A stretch of 64,000 nucleotides of DNA from positions 496,001 through 560,000 of the forward strand of contig NZ_CP113432.1 of assembly GCF_026686735.1 (NCBI RefSeq), in the 5' to 3' direction. A program made the position numbers and the translations under genes. The number at the start of each line of letters is the position of its first letter. Within the stretch, counting starts at the first letter, position 1. The notes beneath the pieces were generated by a model. It did not search any database. It was not told the origin of the DNA and was given only the letters and a program-made list of their open reading frames with translations. Origin of the DNA: Pseudomonas triclosanedens. Lineage in GTDB: Bacteria; Pseudomonadota; Gammaproteobacteria; Pseudomonadales; Pseudomonadaceae. This document shows, piece by piece, positions 1-7,137 of this stretch.

Positions 1-15
1 ACTCTGCGCAAAGCG

Positions 16-735
16 CTAGAAATCGCCCCAAAGCTGCTGGGCCACGCTCAGCGCGACGACCGGCGCTGTCTCGGTGCGCAGCACTCGCGGGCCAAGCCTG
101 GCGGCATGGAAGCCAGCGCCTTTGGCCTGCTCCACTTCGGCGTCGCTCAGGCCGCCTTCCGGGCCGATCAGGAAGGCCAGGCTGGACGGTTTGTCATGGC
201 TGGTCAGCGGTTCGGCCACCGGATGCAGCACCAGCTTGAGCTGCGCGTCGCAGCTTTCCAGCCACTCCGCCAGAGTGACAGGCGCGTTGAGCACCGGTAG
301 CACCGAGCGGCCGCACTGCTCGCAGGCGCTGATCGCGACCTGGCGCCAATGGGCCATGCGCTTGTCGGCGCGTTCGTCCTTCAGGCGGACTTCGCAGCGC
401 TCGCTGACGATCGGGGTGATCTCGCTGGCGCCCAGCTCGGTGGCTTTCTGGATCGCCCAGTCCATTCGTTCGCCGCGGGACAGCCCTTGGCCAAGGTGAA
501 CGCGCAACGGCGATTCCGGCTGGCCGTCGAGAGCTTCGCGCAGCTCCACGCGCACGTTCTTCTTGCCCACTTCGATCAGTTCGCCCAGGTACTCGCGGCC
601 CGAGCCGTCGAACAGTTGCACGGCGTCACCCGTTGTGTGGCGCAGCACGCGGCCGATGTAGTGGGCCTGGGCTTCGGGCAGCTCGTGCTGGCCGAGGGAG
701 AGCGGGGCGTCGATGAAGAAACGGGAGAGGCGCAT
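16..735 (-). CDS. rsmE: 16S rRNA m3U1498 methyltransferase RsmE
   Basis: RsmE methylates N3 of U1498 in 16S rRNA of the small ribosomal subunit, using S-adenosylmethionine. The 239-residue product has the family layout: an N-terminal PUA-like part starting MRLSRFFIDAPL, then a SPOUT knot domain with GERMDWAIQKATELG near 88-102, the SAM loop LIGPEGGLSD near 187-196 and LGPRVLRTETA at the C terminus. I chose the ATG at 735 because homologues begin there; a TTG at 768 would add eleven atypical residues, and neither start has a strong ribosome-binding site. It lies 66 bases downstream of bioA on the same strand and is probably cotranscribed. A second RsmE-like gene lies at 16756-17463. Confidence 0.95.
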   Translation of the reverse strand: MRLSRFFIDAPLSLGQHELPEAQAHYIGRVLRHTTGDAVQLFDGSGREYLGELIEVGKKNVRVELREALDGQPESPLRVHLGQGLSRGERMDWAIQKATELGASEITPIVSERCEVRLKDERADKRMAHWRQVAISACEQCGRSVLPVLNAPVTLAEWLESCDAQLKLVLHPVAEPLTSHDKPSSLAFLIGPEGGLSDAEVEQAKGAGFHAARLGPRVLRTETAPVVALSVAQQLWGDF

Positions 736-801
736 GGTGGTGTCGGACAAGAAGGGGGAAAGCGGCAAGCTTAAAGCTTTCGGCCTGCCGCTTGTAGCCG
801 A

Positions 802-2205
802 TCAGCCCGGATCGCGGTGGTCCGGGTGGAAATCGCTGACCGCGACGCTGACCGCATCGCGGGTGGCGATGTCGATGCCTTCGCTGGCGACCTCGGCCAG
901 GAAGTCGATCTGCTCCGGGGTGATGATGTACGGCGGCAGGAAGTACACCACGCTGCCCAGCGGGCGCAGCAGCGCGCCGCGTTCAAGGCCGTGCTGGAAG
1001 ACCTTCAGGCCACGCCGCTCCTGCCACGGGTAGGCGGTCTTGCCGGCTTTGTCTTGGACCATCTCGATGGCGAGGATCATGCCGGTCTGGCGGATTTCCG
1101 AAACATGCGGATGGTCGGCCAGGTGCTCGGTGGCGCTGGCCATGCGCGCGGCAAGGGTCTTGTTGGCCTCGATCACATTGTCCTGCTCGAAGATGTCCAG
1201 CGTCGCCAGGGCGGCGGCACACGCCAACGGGTTGCCGGTGTAGGTGTGCGAGTGGAGGAAAGCGCGCAGGGTGGAGTAGTCGTCGTAGAAGGCCTGGTAG
1301 ACGTTCTCGGTGGTGAGTACCGCGCTCATCGCCAGGTAGCCGCCGGTGAGCGCCTTTGACAGCACCAGGAAGTCCGGGGTGATGGCGGCCTGCTCGCAGG
1401 CGAACATCGTGCCGGTACGACCGAAGCCAACGGCGATCTCGTCGTGGATCAGGTGCACGCCATAGCGGTCGCACGCTTCGCGCAGCAGCTTGAGGTAGAC
1501 CGGATGGTACATGCGCATGCCGCCGGCGCCCTGTACCAGGGGTTCTACGATCACCGCGGCGACTTCCTTATGGTGGCGTTCCAGGGCCTGTTCCATCTCG
1601 GCGAACATCGTCCGCGAGTGCTCTTCCCAGGTCACGCCGTCGGGGCGCAGGTAGCAGTCCGGGGTCGGCACCTTGATGGTGTCCATCAGCAGCGACTTGT
1701 AGGTCTCGGTGAACAGTGCCACGTCGCCCACCGACATCGCTGCCACGGTTTCGCCGTGATAGCTGTTGGTCAAGGTGATGAAGCGCTTCTTGTCCGGTTG
1801 CCCGAGGTTCTGCCAGTAGTGGTAGCTCATCTTCAGCGCCACTTCGATGCCGGCCGAGCCGCTGTCGGCGTAGAACACCCGCGTCAGCCCTTCCGGGGTG
1901 AGGCGCACCAGGCGCTCGGACAGCTCGATGACCGGCGCATGGCTGAAGCCGGCCAGGATGACGTGTTCCAGTTGGTCGACTTGGTCCTTGATGCGCTGGT
2001 TGATGCGCGGATTGGCGTGGCCGAACACGTTGACCCACCAGGAGCTGACGGCGTCGAGGTAGCGCTTGCCCTCGAAGTCCTCCAGCCAGATGCCTTCGCC
2101 CCGGCGGATCGGGATCACCGGCAGGCGCTCGTGGTCTTTCATCTGGGTGCAGGGGTGCCAGAGTACGCTGAGGTCGCGCTGCATCCACTCGGCATTAAGG
2201 CCCAT
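802..2205 (-). CDS. bioA: Adenosylmethionine-8-amino-7-oxononanoate aminotransferase BioA
   Basis: BioA is the PLP-dependent transaminase that converts 8-amino-7-oxononanoate to 7,8-diaminononanoate with SAM as amino donor, the antepenultimate step of biotin synthesis, in the cytosol. The 467-residue protein shows the BioA start (LWHPCTQMKDH near 15-25), SSWWVNVFGHANP near 54-66, the cofactor aspartate in HDEIAVGFGRTG (D255) and the Schiff-base lysine in VLSKALTGG (K284). The ATG at 2205 has an AGGAGA box six bases upstream. The open frame continues far upstream across the neighbouring divergent gene, but that is only absence of stops in GC-rich DNA. It is not next to other bio genes here; rsmE follows it. 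Confidence 0.97.
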   Translation of the reverse strand: MGLNAEWMQRDLSVLWHPCTQMKDHERLPVIPIRRGEGIWLEDFEGKRYLDAVSSWWVNVFGHANPRINQRIKDQVDQLEHVILAGFSHAPVIELSERLVRLTPEGLTRVFYADSGSAGIEVALKMSYHYWQNLGQPDKKRFITLTNSYHGETVAAMSVGDVALFTETYKSLLMDTIKVPTPDCYLRPDGVTWEEHSRTMFAEMEQALERHHKEVAAVIVEPLVQGAGGMRMYHPVYLKLLREACDRYGVHLIHDEIAVGFGRTGTMFACEQAAITPDFLVLSKALTGGYLAMSAVLTTENVYQAFYDDYSTLRAFLHSHTYTGNPLACAAALATLDIFEQDNVIEANKTLAARMASATEHLADHPHVSEIRQTGMILAIEMVQDKAGKTAYPWQERRGLKVFQHGLERGALLRPLGSVVYFLPPYIITPEQIDFLAEVASEGIDIATRDAVSVAVSDFHPDHRDPG

Positions 2206-2246
2206 TGGGTTCTCCTGGTCATACTGGCGACTTCTATGGTCGCGCA

Positions 2247-2275
2247 AGCCTATGCAATGCACTTCAGATGAACAA
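2247..2275 (-). promoter_or_regulatory. Candidate promoter of bioA
   Basis: On the minus strand TTGTTC (2275-2270) and TAGGCT (2252-2247) are separated by exactly 17 bases, about 40 bases before the bioA start. This fits a sigma-70 promoter, but the -10 element is imperfect and no operator is recognisable. Confidence 0.35.
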
Positions 2276-2385
2276 GGACCCGCTCCGGGACACATGCTTC
2301 GCGCAGCCGACGGAGACGTCTGGTCGGCCTTCGGGCGCTGGCGTATGCTGCGCGCCTTTGCACCATTTCGGTTGGGGACCTGGCG

Positions 2386-3873
2386 ATGAAGATGGGATGG
2401 CTGCGCGCCGCGGCGCTGCTTACTCTGGGGGTGTTCAGTGCAGTTGCGCTGGGCAAGGACAAACAGCCAACGGCCATCGTGGTCGGCGGCGGGCTGGCGG
2501 GCCTTTCCGCGGCCTATGAGCTGCAGCAGGGCGGCTGGCAGGTCACCCTGCTCGAAGCCAAGCCGCAGGTAGGTGGCCGTTCGGGCCTGGCCACCAGTGA
2601 GTGGATCGGCAACAGCAAGGCCCAGCCAACGCTCAATGCCTACCTGAACACGCTGAAGGTCACGGCCGTTCCGGCGCCGGATTTCGTGCGCACGCCCAGC
2701 TACCTGATCGACGGCGTCTACTACTCCAGCAGCGACCTGAAGCAGAAGATGCCAGCCGTGGCCGCCGATCTGGAGCGCTTCGAGAAGTCCCTGAACGAGT
2801 TGTCCGCCTCCATCGACGATCCGCTCAACCCGCTGGCTAACAAGACCCTGTTCGCTCTCGACCAGCTCACCGCCGCGCGCTGGCTGGACAAGCTGAACCT
2901 GTCGCCGACCGCGCGCCTGCTGGTCAACCAGCGCATCCGTTCGCACTACGACGAGCCGTCGCGCCTGTCGCTGCTCTACCTCGCCCAGCAGGGCCGCGTA
3001 TACCGTGGCGTCGACGACCGTGACCTGCGCGCGGCGCGTCTGCCCGGTGGCAGCCAGGTTCTGGCGCAGGCCTTCGTCAAGCAGATCAAGACCATCAAGA
3101 CCAACGCCAAGGTCACCTCCATCAGCCAGGACAAGGACGGCGTGACCGTCAAGGTCGGTCCTACCGGCTACAGCGCCGACTACCTGGTGCTGGCCGTGCC
3201 GCTGCGCGCACTGGGCAACATCACCCTGACTCCGGGCCTGAACGAGAAGCAACTGGCGGCGCTCAAGGGCACCAACTACGGCTGGCGCGACCAGATCCTG
3301 ATGAAGTTCAAGCGCCCGGTGTGGGACGACAAGACTCGCCTGTCCGGCGAGATCTACAGCGACCAGGGCCTGGGCATGATCTGGGTCGAGCCTGCGACCA
3401 AGGGCGGCGCAAACGTGCTGATCAACCTGTCTGGCGACAACGCCCGCGTGATGCAGGCCTTCGGTGACCGCCAGCTCTCCGAGCAGGTGCTGATCCGCAT
3501 GAACAAGTACTACCCGAAGATGCGCGGTGCCTACGACGGCTACGAAATGCGTCGCTACAGCATCGACGCCGGTACGGGTGGTTCCTACCTGGCCTATGGT
3601 CCGGGCCAGATCAGCCGCTTCTGGCGTGTGTGGGAGACCCCGGTGTCCCGCGTGGCTTTCGCTGGCGAACATACCGACGCGCTCTATCCAGGCACCATCG
3701 AAGGCGCCCTGCGCAGCGGCAAGCGTGCTGCCAGCCAGGTTCGCGACCTGTACGCCGGCAAGACTCCGGTGATCGAAGGCAGCGCCGTGGCCCAGAACAA
3801 GCCGGCCGCCAGCGACAATCCGGGCGGCGGCAAGAGCGAGAAGAAAGGCGTGCTGTCCTGGCTGCCATTCTGA
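2386..3873 (+). CDS. FAD-dependent flavin amine oxidase family protein
   Basis: This 495-residue protein belongs to the flavin-containing amine oxidase family, which oxidises amines (or related substrates) with FAD. A hydrophobic start (WLRAAALLTLGVFSAVALG, 5-23) looks like a Sec signal peptide or anchor, so the enzyme probably acts outside the cytoplasm. The dinucleotide-binding motif VVGGGLAGLSAAYEL is at 32-46 with the ribose-binding Glu57, followed by VGGRSG. The C-terminal FAD motif AGEHTDALYPGTIEGALRSG is near 425-445. A 40-residue Pro/Gly/Lys-rich tail follows. It corresponds to the gene beside bioA in P. aeruginosa (PA0421). The substrate cannot be read from the sequence. It is divergent from bioA and ends at a clear terminator. 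Confidence 0.88.
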   Translation: MKMGWLRAAALLTLGVFSAVALGKDKQPTAIVVGGGLAGLSAAYELQQGGWQVTLLEAKPQVGGRSGLATSEWIGNSKAQPTLNAYLNTLKVTAVPAPDFVRTPSYLIDGVYYSSSDLKQKMPAVAADLERFEKSLNELSASIDDPLNPLANKTLFALDQLTAARWLDKLNLSPTARLLVNQRIRSHYDEPSRLSLLYLAQQGRVYRGVDDRDLRAARLPGGSQVLAQAFVKQIKTIKTNAKVTSISQDKDGVTVKVGPTGYSADYLVLAVPLRALGNITLTPGLNEKQLAALKGTNYGWRDQILMKFKRPVWDDKTRLSGEIYSDQGLGMIWVEPATKGGANVLINLSGDNARVMQAFGDRQLSEQVLIRMNKYYPKMRGAYDGYEMRRYSIDAGTGGSYLAYGPGQISRFWRVWETPVSRVAFAGEHTDALYPGTIEGALRSGKRAASQVRDLYAGKTPVIEGSAVAQNKPAASDNPGGGKSEKKGVLSWLPF

Positions 3874-3894
3874 TCGAAGTCGCTACGATCGATG

Positions 3895-3925
3895 CAATGC
3901 CGGCGTAAGCCGGCATTGTCGTTTT
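3895..3925 (+). terminator. Intrinsic terminator after the amine oxidase gene
   Basis: A perfect 10-bp stem (CAATGCCGGC, 3895-3904, with 3909-3918) and a GTAA loop are followed by a T-rich run (TCGTTTT). It starts 21 bases after the stop codon. Confidence 0.85.
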
Positions 3926-3940
3926 CAGGCTCTGGAACGC

Positions 3941-3983
3941 ATGTTTCAGAGCTGATCTATCTTGTCAGTCGATGTTTCAAAGC
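3941..3983. promoter_or_regulatory. Direct repeat upstream of the cytochrome b561 gene
   Basis: ATGTTTCAGAGC (3941-3952) and ATGTTTCAAAGC (3972-3983) match at 11 of 12 bases, 31 bases apart start to start, about three helical turns. They sit 70-110 bases before the cytochrome b561 start, so they could bind a regulator or simply be chance similarity. Confidence 0.35.
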
Positions 3984-4053
3984 AGGATTTTCTGCTTTTA
4001 TTCGATGGATTTGCCGCTAGTCTTGAGGCTCCGATTTTCAAGGAAGTCCCTCG

Positions 4054-4608
4054 ATGCAGTTGCGCAATTCCCCCGCCCGCTATGGCCTGGTCAGCCTGAT
4101 CCTGCACTGGGGCAGCGCACTGGTGGTCTTCGGCCTGTTCGGCCTGGGCCTCTGGATGCGTGAACTGGACTACTACGACACCTGGTACCACCGCGCCCCT
4201 GAAATCCATAAGGGCATCGGTATCCTGTTGCTCGTTGCACTGTTGCTGCGCGTACTCTGGCGCTTTGTCAGCCCGCCCCCGTCGACTCCGGCCAACCACG
4301 GCCAGATGACCCGGCTGGCGACCAAGCTGGGCCACCTCGCCCTGTACGCCCTGCTGTTCGCGGTGATGATTGCCGGCTACCTGATCTCCACCGCCGAAGG
4401 CAAGCCGATCAGTGTGTTCGGCTGGTTCGACGTTCCCGCCACCATCAGCGGGCTGACAGACCAAGCCGACATCGCCGGGGCTATTCACCTGTACCTCGCC
4501 TGGGCGCTGGTGGTGCTGGCCGTGCTGCACGCCCTGGCGGCCCTGAAACACCATTTCATCGATCGCGACGCCACGCTGACACGCATGCTCGGCCGCGCCG
4601 CGAAGTAA
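4054..4608 (+). CDS. Cytochrome b561 family membrane protein
   Basis: A 184-residue, four-helix inner-membrane di-haem cytochrome b561-like protein, expected to pass electrons between quinol and periplasmic acceptors. Hydrophobic segments lie near 12-34, 54-70, 91-112 and 142-163. Candidate haem-ligand histidines are His18, His52, His94, His145 and His159. AAGGAA precedes the ATG. Its stop is 26 bases from the yceI-like gene, so the two almost certainly form one transcript. b561 and YceI proteins are often neighbours, and YceI-fold proteins bind polyprenyl/quinone-like lipids, so a shared redox or isoprenoid role is plausible but is inference. Corresponds to PA0422. Confidence 0.9.
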   Translation: MQLRNSPARYGLVSLILHWGSALVVFGLFGLGLWMRELDYYDTWYHRAPEIHKGIGILLLVALLLRVLWRFVSPPPSTPANHGQMTRLATKLGHLALYALLFAVMIAGYLISTAEGKPISVFGWFDVPATISGLTDQADIAGAIHLYLAWALVVLAVLHALAALKHHFIDRDATLTRMLGRAAK

Positions 4609-4634
4609 ATCCTCACCCAAAGGGAGATTGTTCA

Positions 4635-5210
4635 ATGCTGAAGAAGACCTTCGCCGCTCTGGCTCTGGGCACCGCGCTGTTCTCCGCCGGCCAGGCTATG
4701 GCCGCGGACTACAAGATCGACAAGGAAGGCCAGCACGCCTTCATCGAGTTCCGCATCAAGCACCTTGGCTACAGCTGGCTGTATGGCCGCTTCGATGACT
4801 TCGACGGCACCTTTACCTTCGACGAGAAGAACCCGGCCGCCGACAAGGTCAAGGTCACCATCAACACCAACAGCGTGAACTCCAACCACGCCGAGCGTGA
4901 CAAGCACCTGCGCAGCCCGGACTTCCTCAACGTCGGCAAGAATCCGACCGCGACCTTCGAGTCCACTGGGGTGAAGGCCGATGGCAAGAATGCCGAGATC
5001 ACCGGCAACCTGACCCTGAACGGCGTGACCAAGCCGGTTACCATCAAGGCCGAGCTGATCGGTCAGGGCGATGACCCCTGGGGCGGCTACCGCGCGGGCT
5101 TCCTCGGTACTACCACGCTCAAGCTGAAGGACTTCAACATTCAGCGCGACCTCGGCCCGGCTTCCCAGGAAGTCGAGTTGACCCTGTCGGTCGAGGGGGT
5201 GCGTCAATAA
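4635..5210 (+). CDS. pasP: Periplasmic YceI-like lipocalin-fold protein (PasP homologue)
   Basis: A 191-residue secreted protein of the YceI family. A signal peptide (KK, hydrophobic 5-19, cleavage after QAMA at 23) leads to a mature domain starting [16 protein letters not shown] and containing the family segment [16 protein letters not shown]. YceI proteins form a lipocalin-like barrel that binds a polyisoprenoid. In P. aeruginosa the equivalent gene PA0423 was named pasP because of a reported secreted small protease; no classical protease motif is visible here, so the lipid-binding reading is better supported by sequence. AGGGAG lies before the start. It is second in the b561-yceI operon and ends at a strong bidirectional terminator facing mexR. 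Confidence 0.9.
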   Translation: MLKKTFAALALGTALFSAGQAMAADYKIDKEGQHAFIEFRIKHLGYSWLYGRFDDFDGTFTFDEKNPAADKVKVTINTNSVNSNHAERDKHLRSPDFLNVGKNPTATFESTGVKADGKNAEITGNLTLNGVTKPVTIKAELIGQGDDPWGGYRAGFLGTTTLKLKDFNIQRDLGPASQEVELTLSVEGVRQ

Positions 5211-5222
5211 GACGCGAGAATG

Positions 5223-5256
5223 CGAAAACGCCGGCGAATGCCGGCGTTTTCGTTTG
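5223..5256. terminator. Bidirectional terminator between pasP and mexR
   Basis: A perfect 13-bp stem (5223-5235 with 5240-5252) and GAAT loop have A residues on the left and T residues on the right. It can therefore end transcription from both convergent genes. Confidence 0.88.
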
Positions 5257-5262
5257 TGCGGT

Positions 5263-5697
5263 TCACTCTGCGTGGGCCGCCAGGCACTGCTGGAGCAGGC
5301 GCATGAGCAGTTGTTGCTCGGCGTCGTCCAGCGGTGCGAACAAATCGTCATGGGTTCGTGCGAGGATGGCCTGCGTGCGTTCTCCGACGCTCTTCCCGGT
5401 CTCCGTGAGGAATAGCTGGAAGCTGCGCTGGTCGTCGGGATTGCGCTCGCGCCGTACCAGCCCGAGAGACTCCATTTCGCGGATCTTGCGAGTGATCAGC
5501 GCCTTGTCGCGGCACAGTTTGCGCCCTAGGCTCTGCAGGCTCTGGCCGGCGTCGGCGCCGATCAGTTCGAGCAGGCGAATATCCGGCGGGGTGAGGTCGA
5601 TGCCTTCCGCGCAAAGCTGCTCCTGGAGGCGCTCGCGCAGATGGTCGAGTACCTCCGTCAGGGTCTGCGGCAGCTCGGGATTAACGCTATGGGTCAT
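5263..5697 (-). CDS. mexR: MarR-family repressor MexR of the mexAB-oprM operon
   Basis: MexR is a dimeric winged-helix MarR repressor that controls its own gene and the divergent mexAB-oprM operon; oxidation or ArmR binding relieves repression in P. aeruginosa. The 144-residue protein carries the DNA-recognition region LGRKLCRDKALITRKIRE near 57-74 and the wing RRERNPDDQRSFQLFLT. PAO1 MexR uses Cys30 and Cys62 for redox sensing. Here Cys62 is kept, but the partner sits at position 29 instead of 30; a third Cys is near the C terminus. I chose the ATG at 5697, matching the family N terminus (SVNPEL); the upstream extension would run into an operator. Confidence 0.95.
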   Translation of the reverse strand: MTHSVNPELPQTLTEVLDHLRERLQEQLCAEGIDLTPPDIRLLELIGADAGQSLQSLGRKLCRDKALITRKIREMESLGLVRRERNPDDQRSFQLFLTETGKSVGERTQAILARTHDDLFAPLDDAEQQLLMRLLQQCLAAHAE

Positions 5698-5730
5698 CGG
5701 CTCGGTCACGGTAAACCTTGTGTAAATCAG

Positions 5731-5745
5731 GTTGATCGGCTCAAC
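5731..5745. promoter_or_regulatory. MexR operator, mexR-proximal site
   Basis: GTTGA-N5-TCAAC is a perfect inverted repeat of the half-site reported for MexR binding. It lies 34 bases upstream of the mexR start in the mexR-mexA intergenic region. Confidence 0.85.
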
Positions 5746-5762
5746 CATTTTTTCGTATTTTA

Positions 5763-5777
5763 GTTGATGTTATCAAC
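5763..5777. promoter_or_regulatory. MexR operator, mexA-proximal site
   Basis: This is the second perfect GTTGA-N5-TCAAC palindrome. Its centre lies 32 bases from the first, so both sites face the same side of the helix, as expected for two MexR dimers covering the divergent promoters. Confidence 0.85.
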
Positions 5778-5872
5778 TTTGTTGGTCATAGCGGCCGCCC
5801 TGCAGGAAATCTACTTCGAATTCAGCCTTTCGCTAAATCGTTTCAGTAGGTTTCCCTCAGGGCTTTCGGGCG

Positions 5873-5902
5873 TTTACAAACAGGGTTGGATGTAAGTATT
5901 TT
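5873..5902 (+). promoter_or_regulatory. Candidate mexA-proximal promoter
   Basis: TTTACA (5873-5878) and TATTTT (5897-5902) are 18 bases apart, about 65 bases before mexA. P. aeruginosa has a second, NalD-controlled mexAB promoter in this interval; the match here is moderate and no NalD site was identified. Confidence 0.35.
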
Positions 5903-5967
5903 GGCCAGCTTTTCCGGACCGGCAAGCCCACAGCCACCCCGGATGCTTTGCTCACGAGGACAACGAT

Positions 5968-7122
5968 ATGCAACGAACGCCAGCCATGCGCGCTCTGGTA
6001 CCGGCACTGCTCGTCGCGATGGCGACCCTTGCCGGCTGCGACAAGGGCGAAGCTCCGCAGCAGAAGCCTATCCCTGAAGTCGGGGTAGTGACCCTGCAAG
6101 CGCAGGAGGTGACGTTGAGCACCGAGCTGCCCGGCCGCACGACTGCGTATCGCATCGCCGAAGTCCGCCCGCAGGTCAATGGCATCATCCTCAAGCGTCT
6201 CTTCAAGGAAGGCAGCGACGTCAAGGAAGGCCAGCAGCTCTACCAGATCGACCCTTCTACCTACGAGGCGACCTACCAGAGCGCACAGGCCAACCTTGTT
6301 TCCAGCCAGCAGCAGGCCGAGCGCTACAAGGAACTGGTCAAGGACGAGGCGGTGAGCAAGCAGCAATACGCCGATGCCCAGGCTGCCTACCTGCAGGCGA
6401 AAGCCGCGGTGGACAGCGCCAAGATCAACCTGCGCTACACCAAGGTGTACTCGCCGATTTCCGGCCGCATCGGCCGTTCCTCGGTGACCGAAGGCGCGCT
6501 GGTGCAGAACGGCCAGGCCAGCGCGATGGCCACCGTGCAGCAACTTGACCCGATCTATGTCGACGTCACCCAGCCTTCCACTTCGCTGATCCGTCTGCGT
6601 CGCGAGCTGGCTGCCGGCCAACTGGAGAAGGCCGGCGAGAATGCCGCCAAGGTCAAGCTGTTCCTTGAGGACGGCTCCGAGTACCCGCTCGAAGGCCGCC
6701 TGGAGTTCTCCGAAGTCTCCGTCGACCAGGGCACCGGCTCGGTCACCGTCCGCGCCATCTTCCCCAACCCGAACAAGGAGCTGCTGCCGGGCATGTTCGT
6801 CCACGCGCAGCTGCAGGAAGGCATCAAGAAGCAGGCGATCCTGGCCCCGCAGCAGGGCGTGACGCGTGACTTCCGTGGCCAGGCCACCGCGATGGTGCTG
6901 GGCGCCGACGACAAGGTCGAGCTGCGCACCATCAAGGCCGAACGCACCCTGGGGGCCTACTGGCTCGTCACCGACGGCCTGAATCCGGGCGACCGCGTGA
7001 TTACCGAGGGCCTGCAGTTCGTCCAGCCGGGTGCCCAGGCCAAGGCCGTTCCTGCGAAGAACGTCGCTCCGCTCAACGGCGCCGCCGACAAGCCTGCTGC
7101 CGAGCCGGGCAAGCAGGGCTGA
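5968..7122 (+). CDS. mexA: RND efflux periplasmic adaptor lipoprotein MexA
   Basis: MexA is the membrane fusion protein that bridges the MexB transporter and the OprM channel in the periplasm. The 384-residue protein starts with a lipoprotein signal ending LAGC (Cys24), so the mature protein is lipid-anchored; residues 2-4 after Cys are Asp-Lys-Gly. The order is: half-lipoyl segment TELPGRTTAYRIAEVRPQVNG, the alpha-hairpin around 98-160, the second lipoyl half VYSPISGRIGRSSVTEGALV, then beta-barrel and membrane-proximal domains. It is nearly collinear with PAO1 MexA. CACGAGGAC precedes the ATG. mexB follows after 15 bases. Control is expected through the two MexR palindromes upstream. Confidence 0.98.
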   Translation: MQRTPAMRALVPALLVAMATLAGCDKGEAPQQKPIPEVGVVTLQAQEVTLSTELPGRTTAYRIAEVRPQVNGIILKRLFKEGSDVKEGQQLYQIDPSTYEATYQSAQANLVSSQQQAERYKELVKDEAVSKQQYADAQAAYLQAKAAVDSAKINLRYTKVYSPISGRIGRSSVTEGALVQNGQASAMATVQQLDPIYVDVTQPSTSLIRLRRELAAGQLEKAGENAAKVKLFLEDGSEYPLEGRLEFSEVSVDQGTGSVTVRAIFPNPNKELLPGMFVHAQLQEGIKKQAILAPQQGVTRDFRGQATAMVLGADDKVELRTIKAERTLGAYWLVTDGLNPGDRVITEGLQFVQPGAQAKAVPAKNVAPLNGAADKPAAEPGKQG

Positions 7123-7137
7123 TCAAGGGGATTCGTA

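Noticed and set aside
2206..3672. Minus-strand open frame continuing bioA upstream to a 956-codon reading frame
   Set aside because: It is antisense to the amine oxidase and its amino-acid text (repetitive V/D/Q/R/H/L) is typical of the stop-poor antisense frame in 65% GC DNA; BioA homologues start at 2205.
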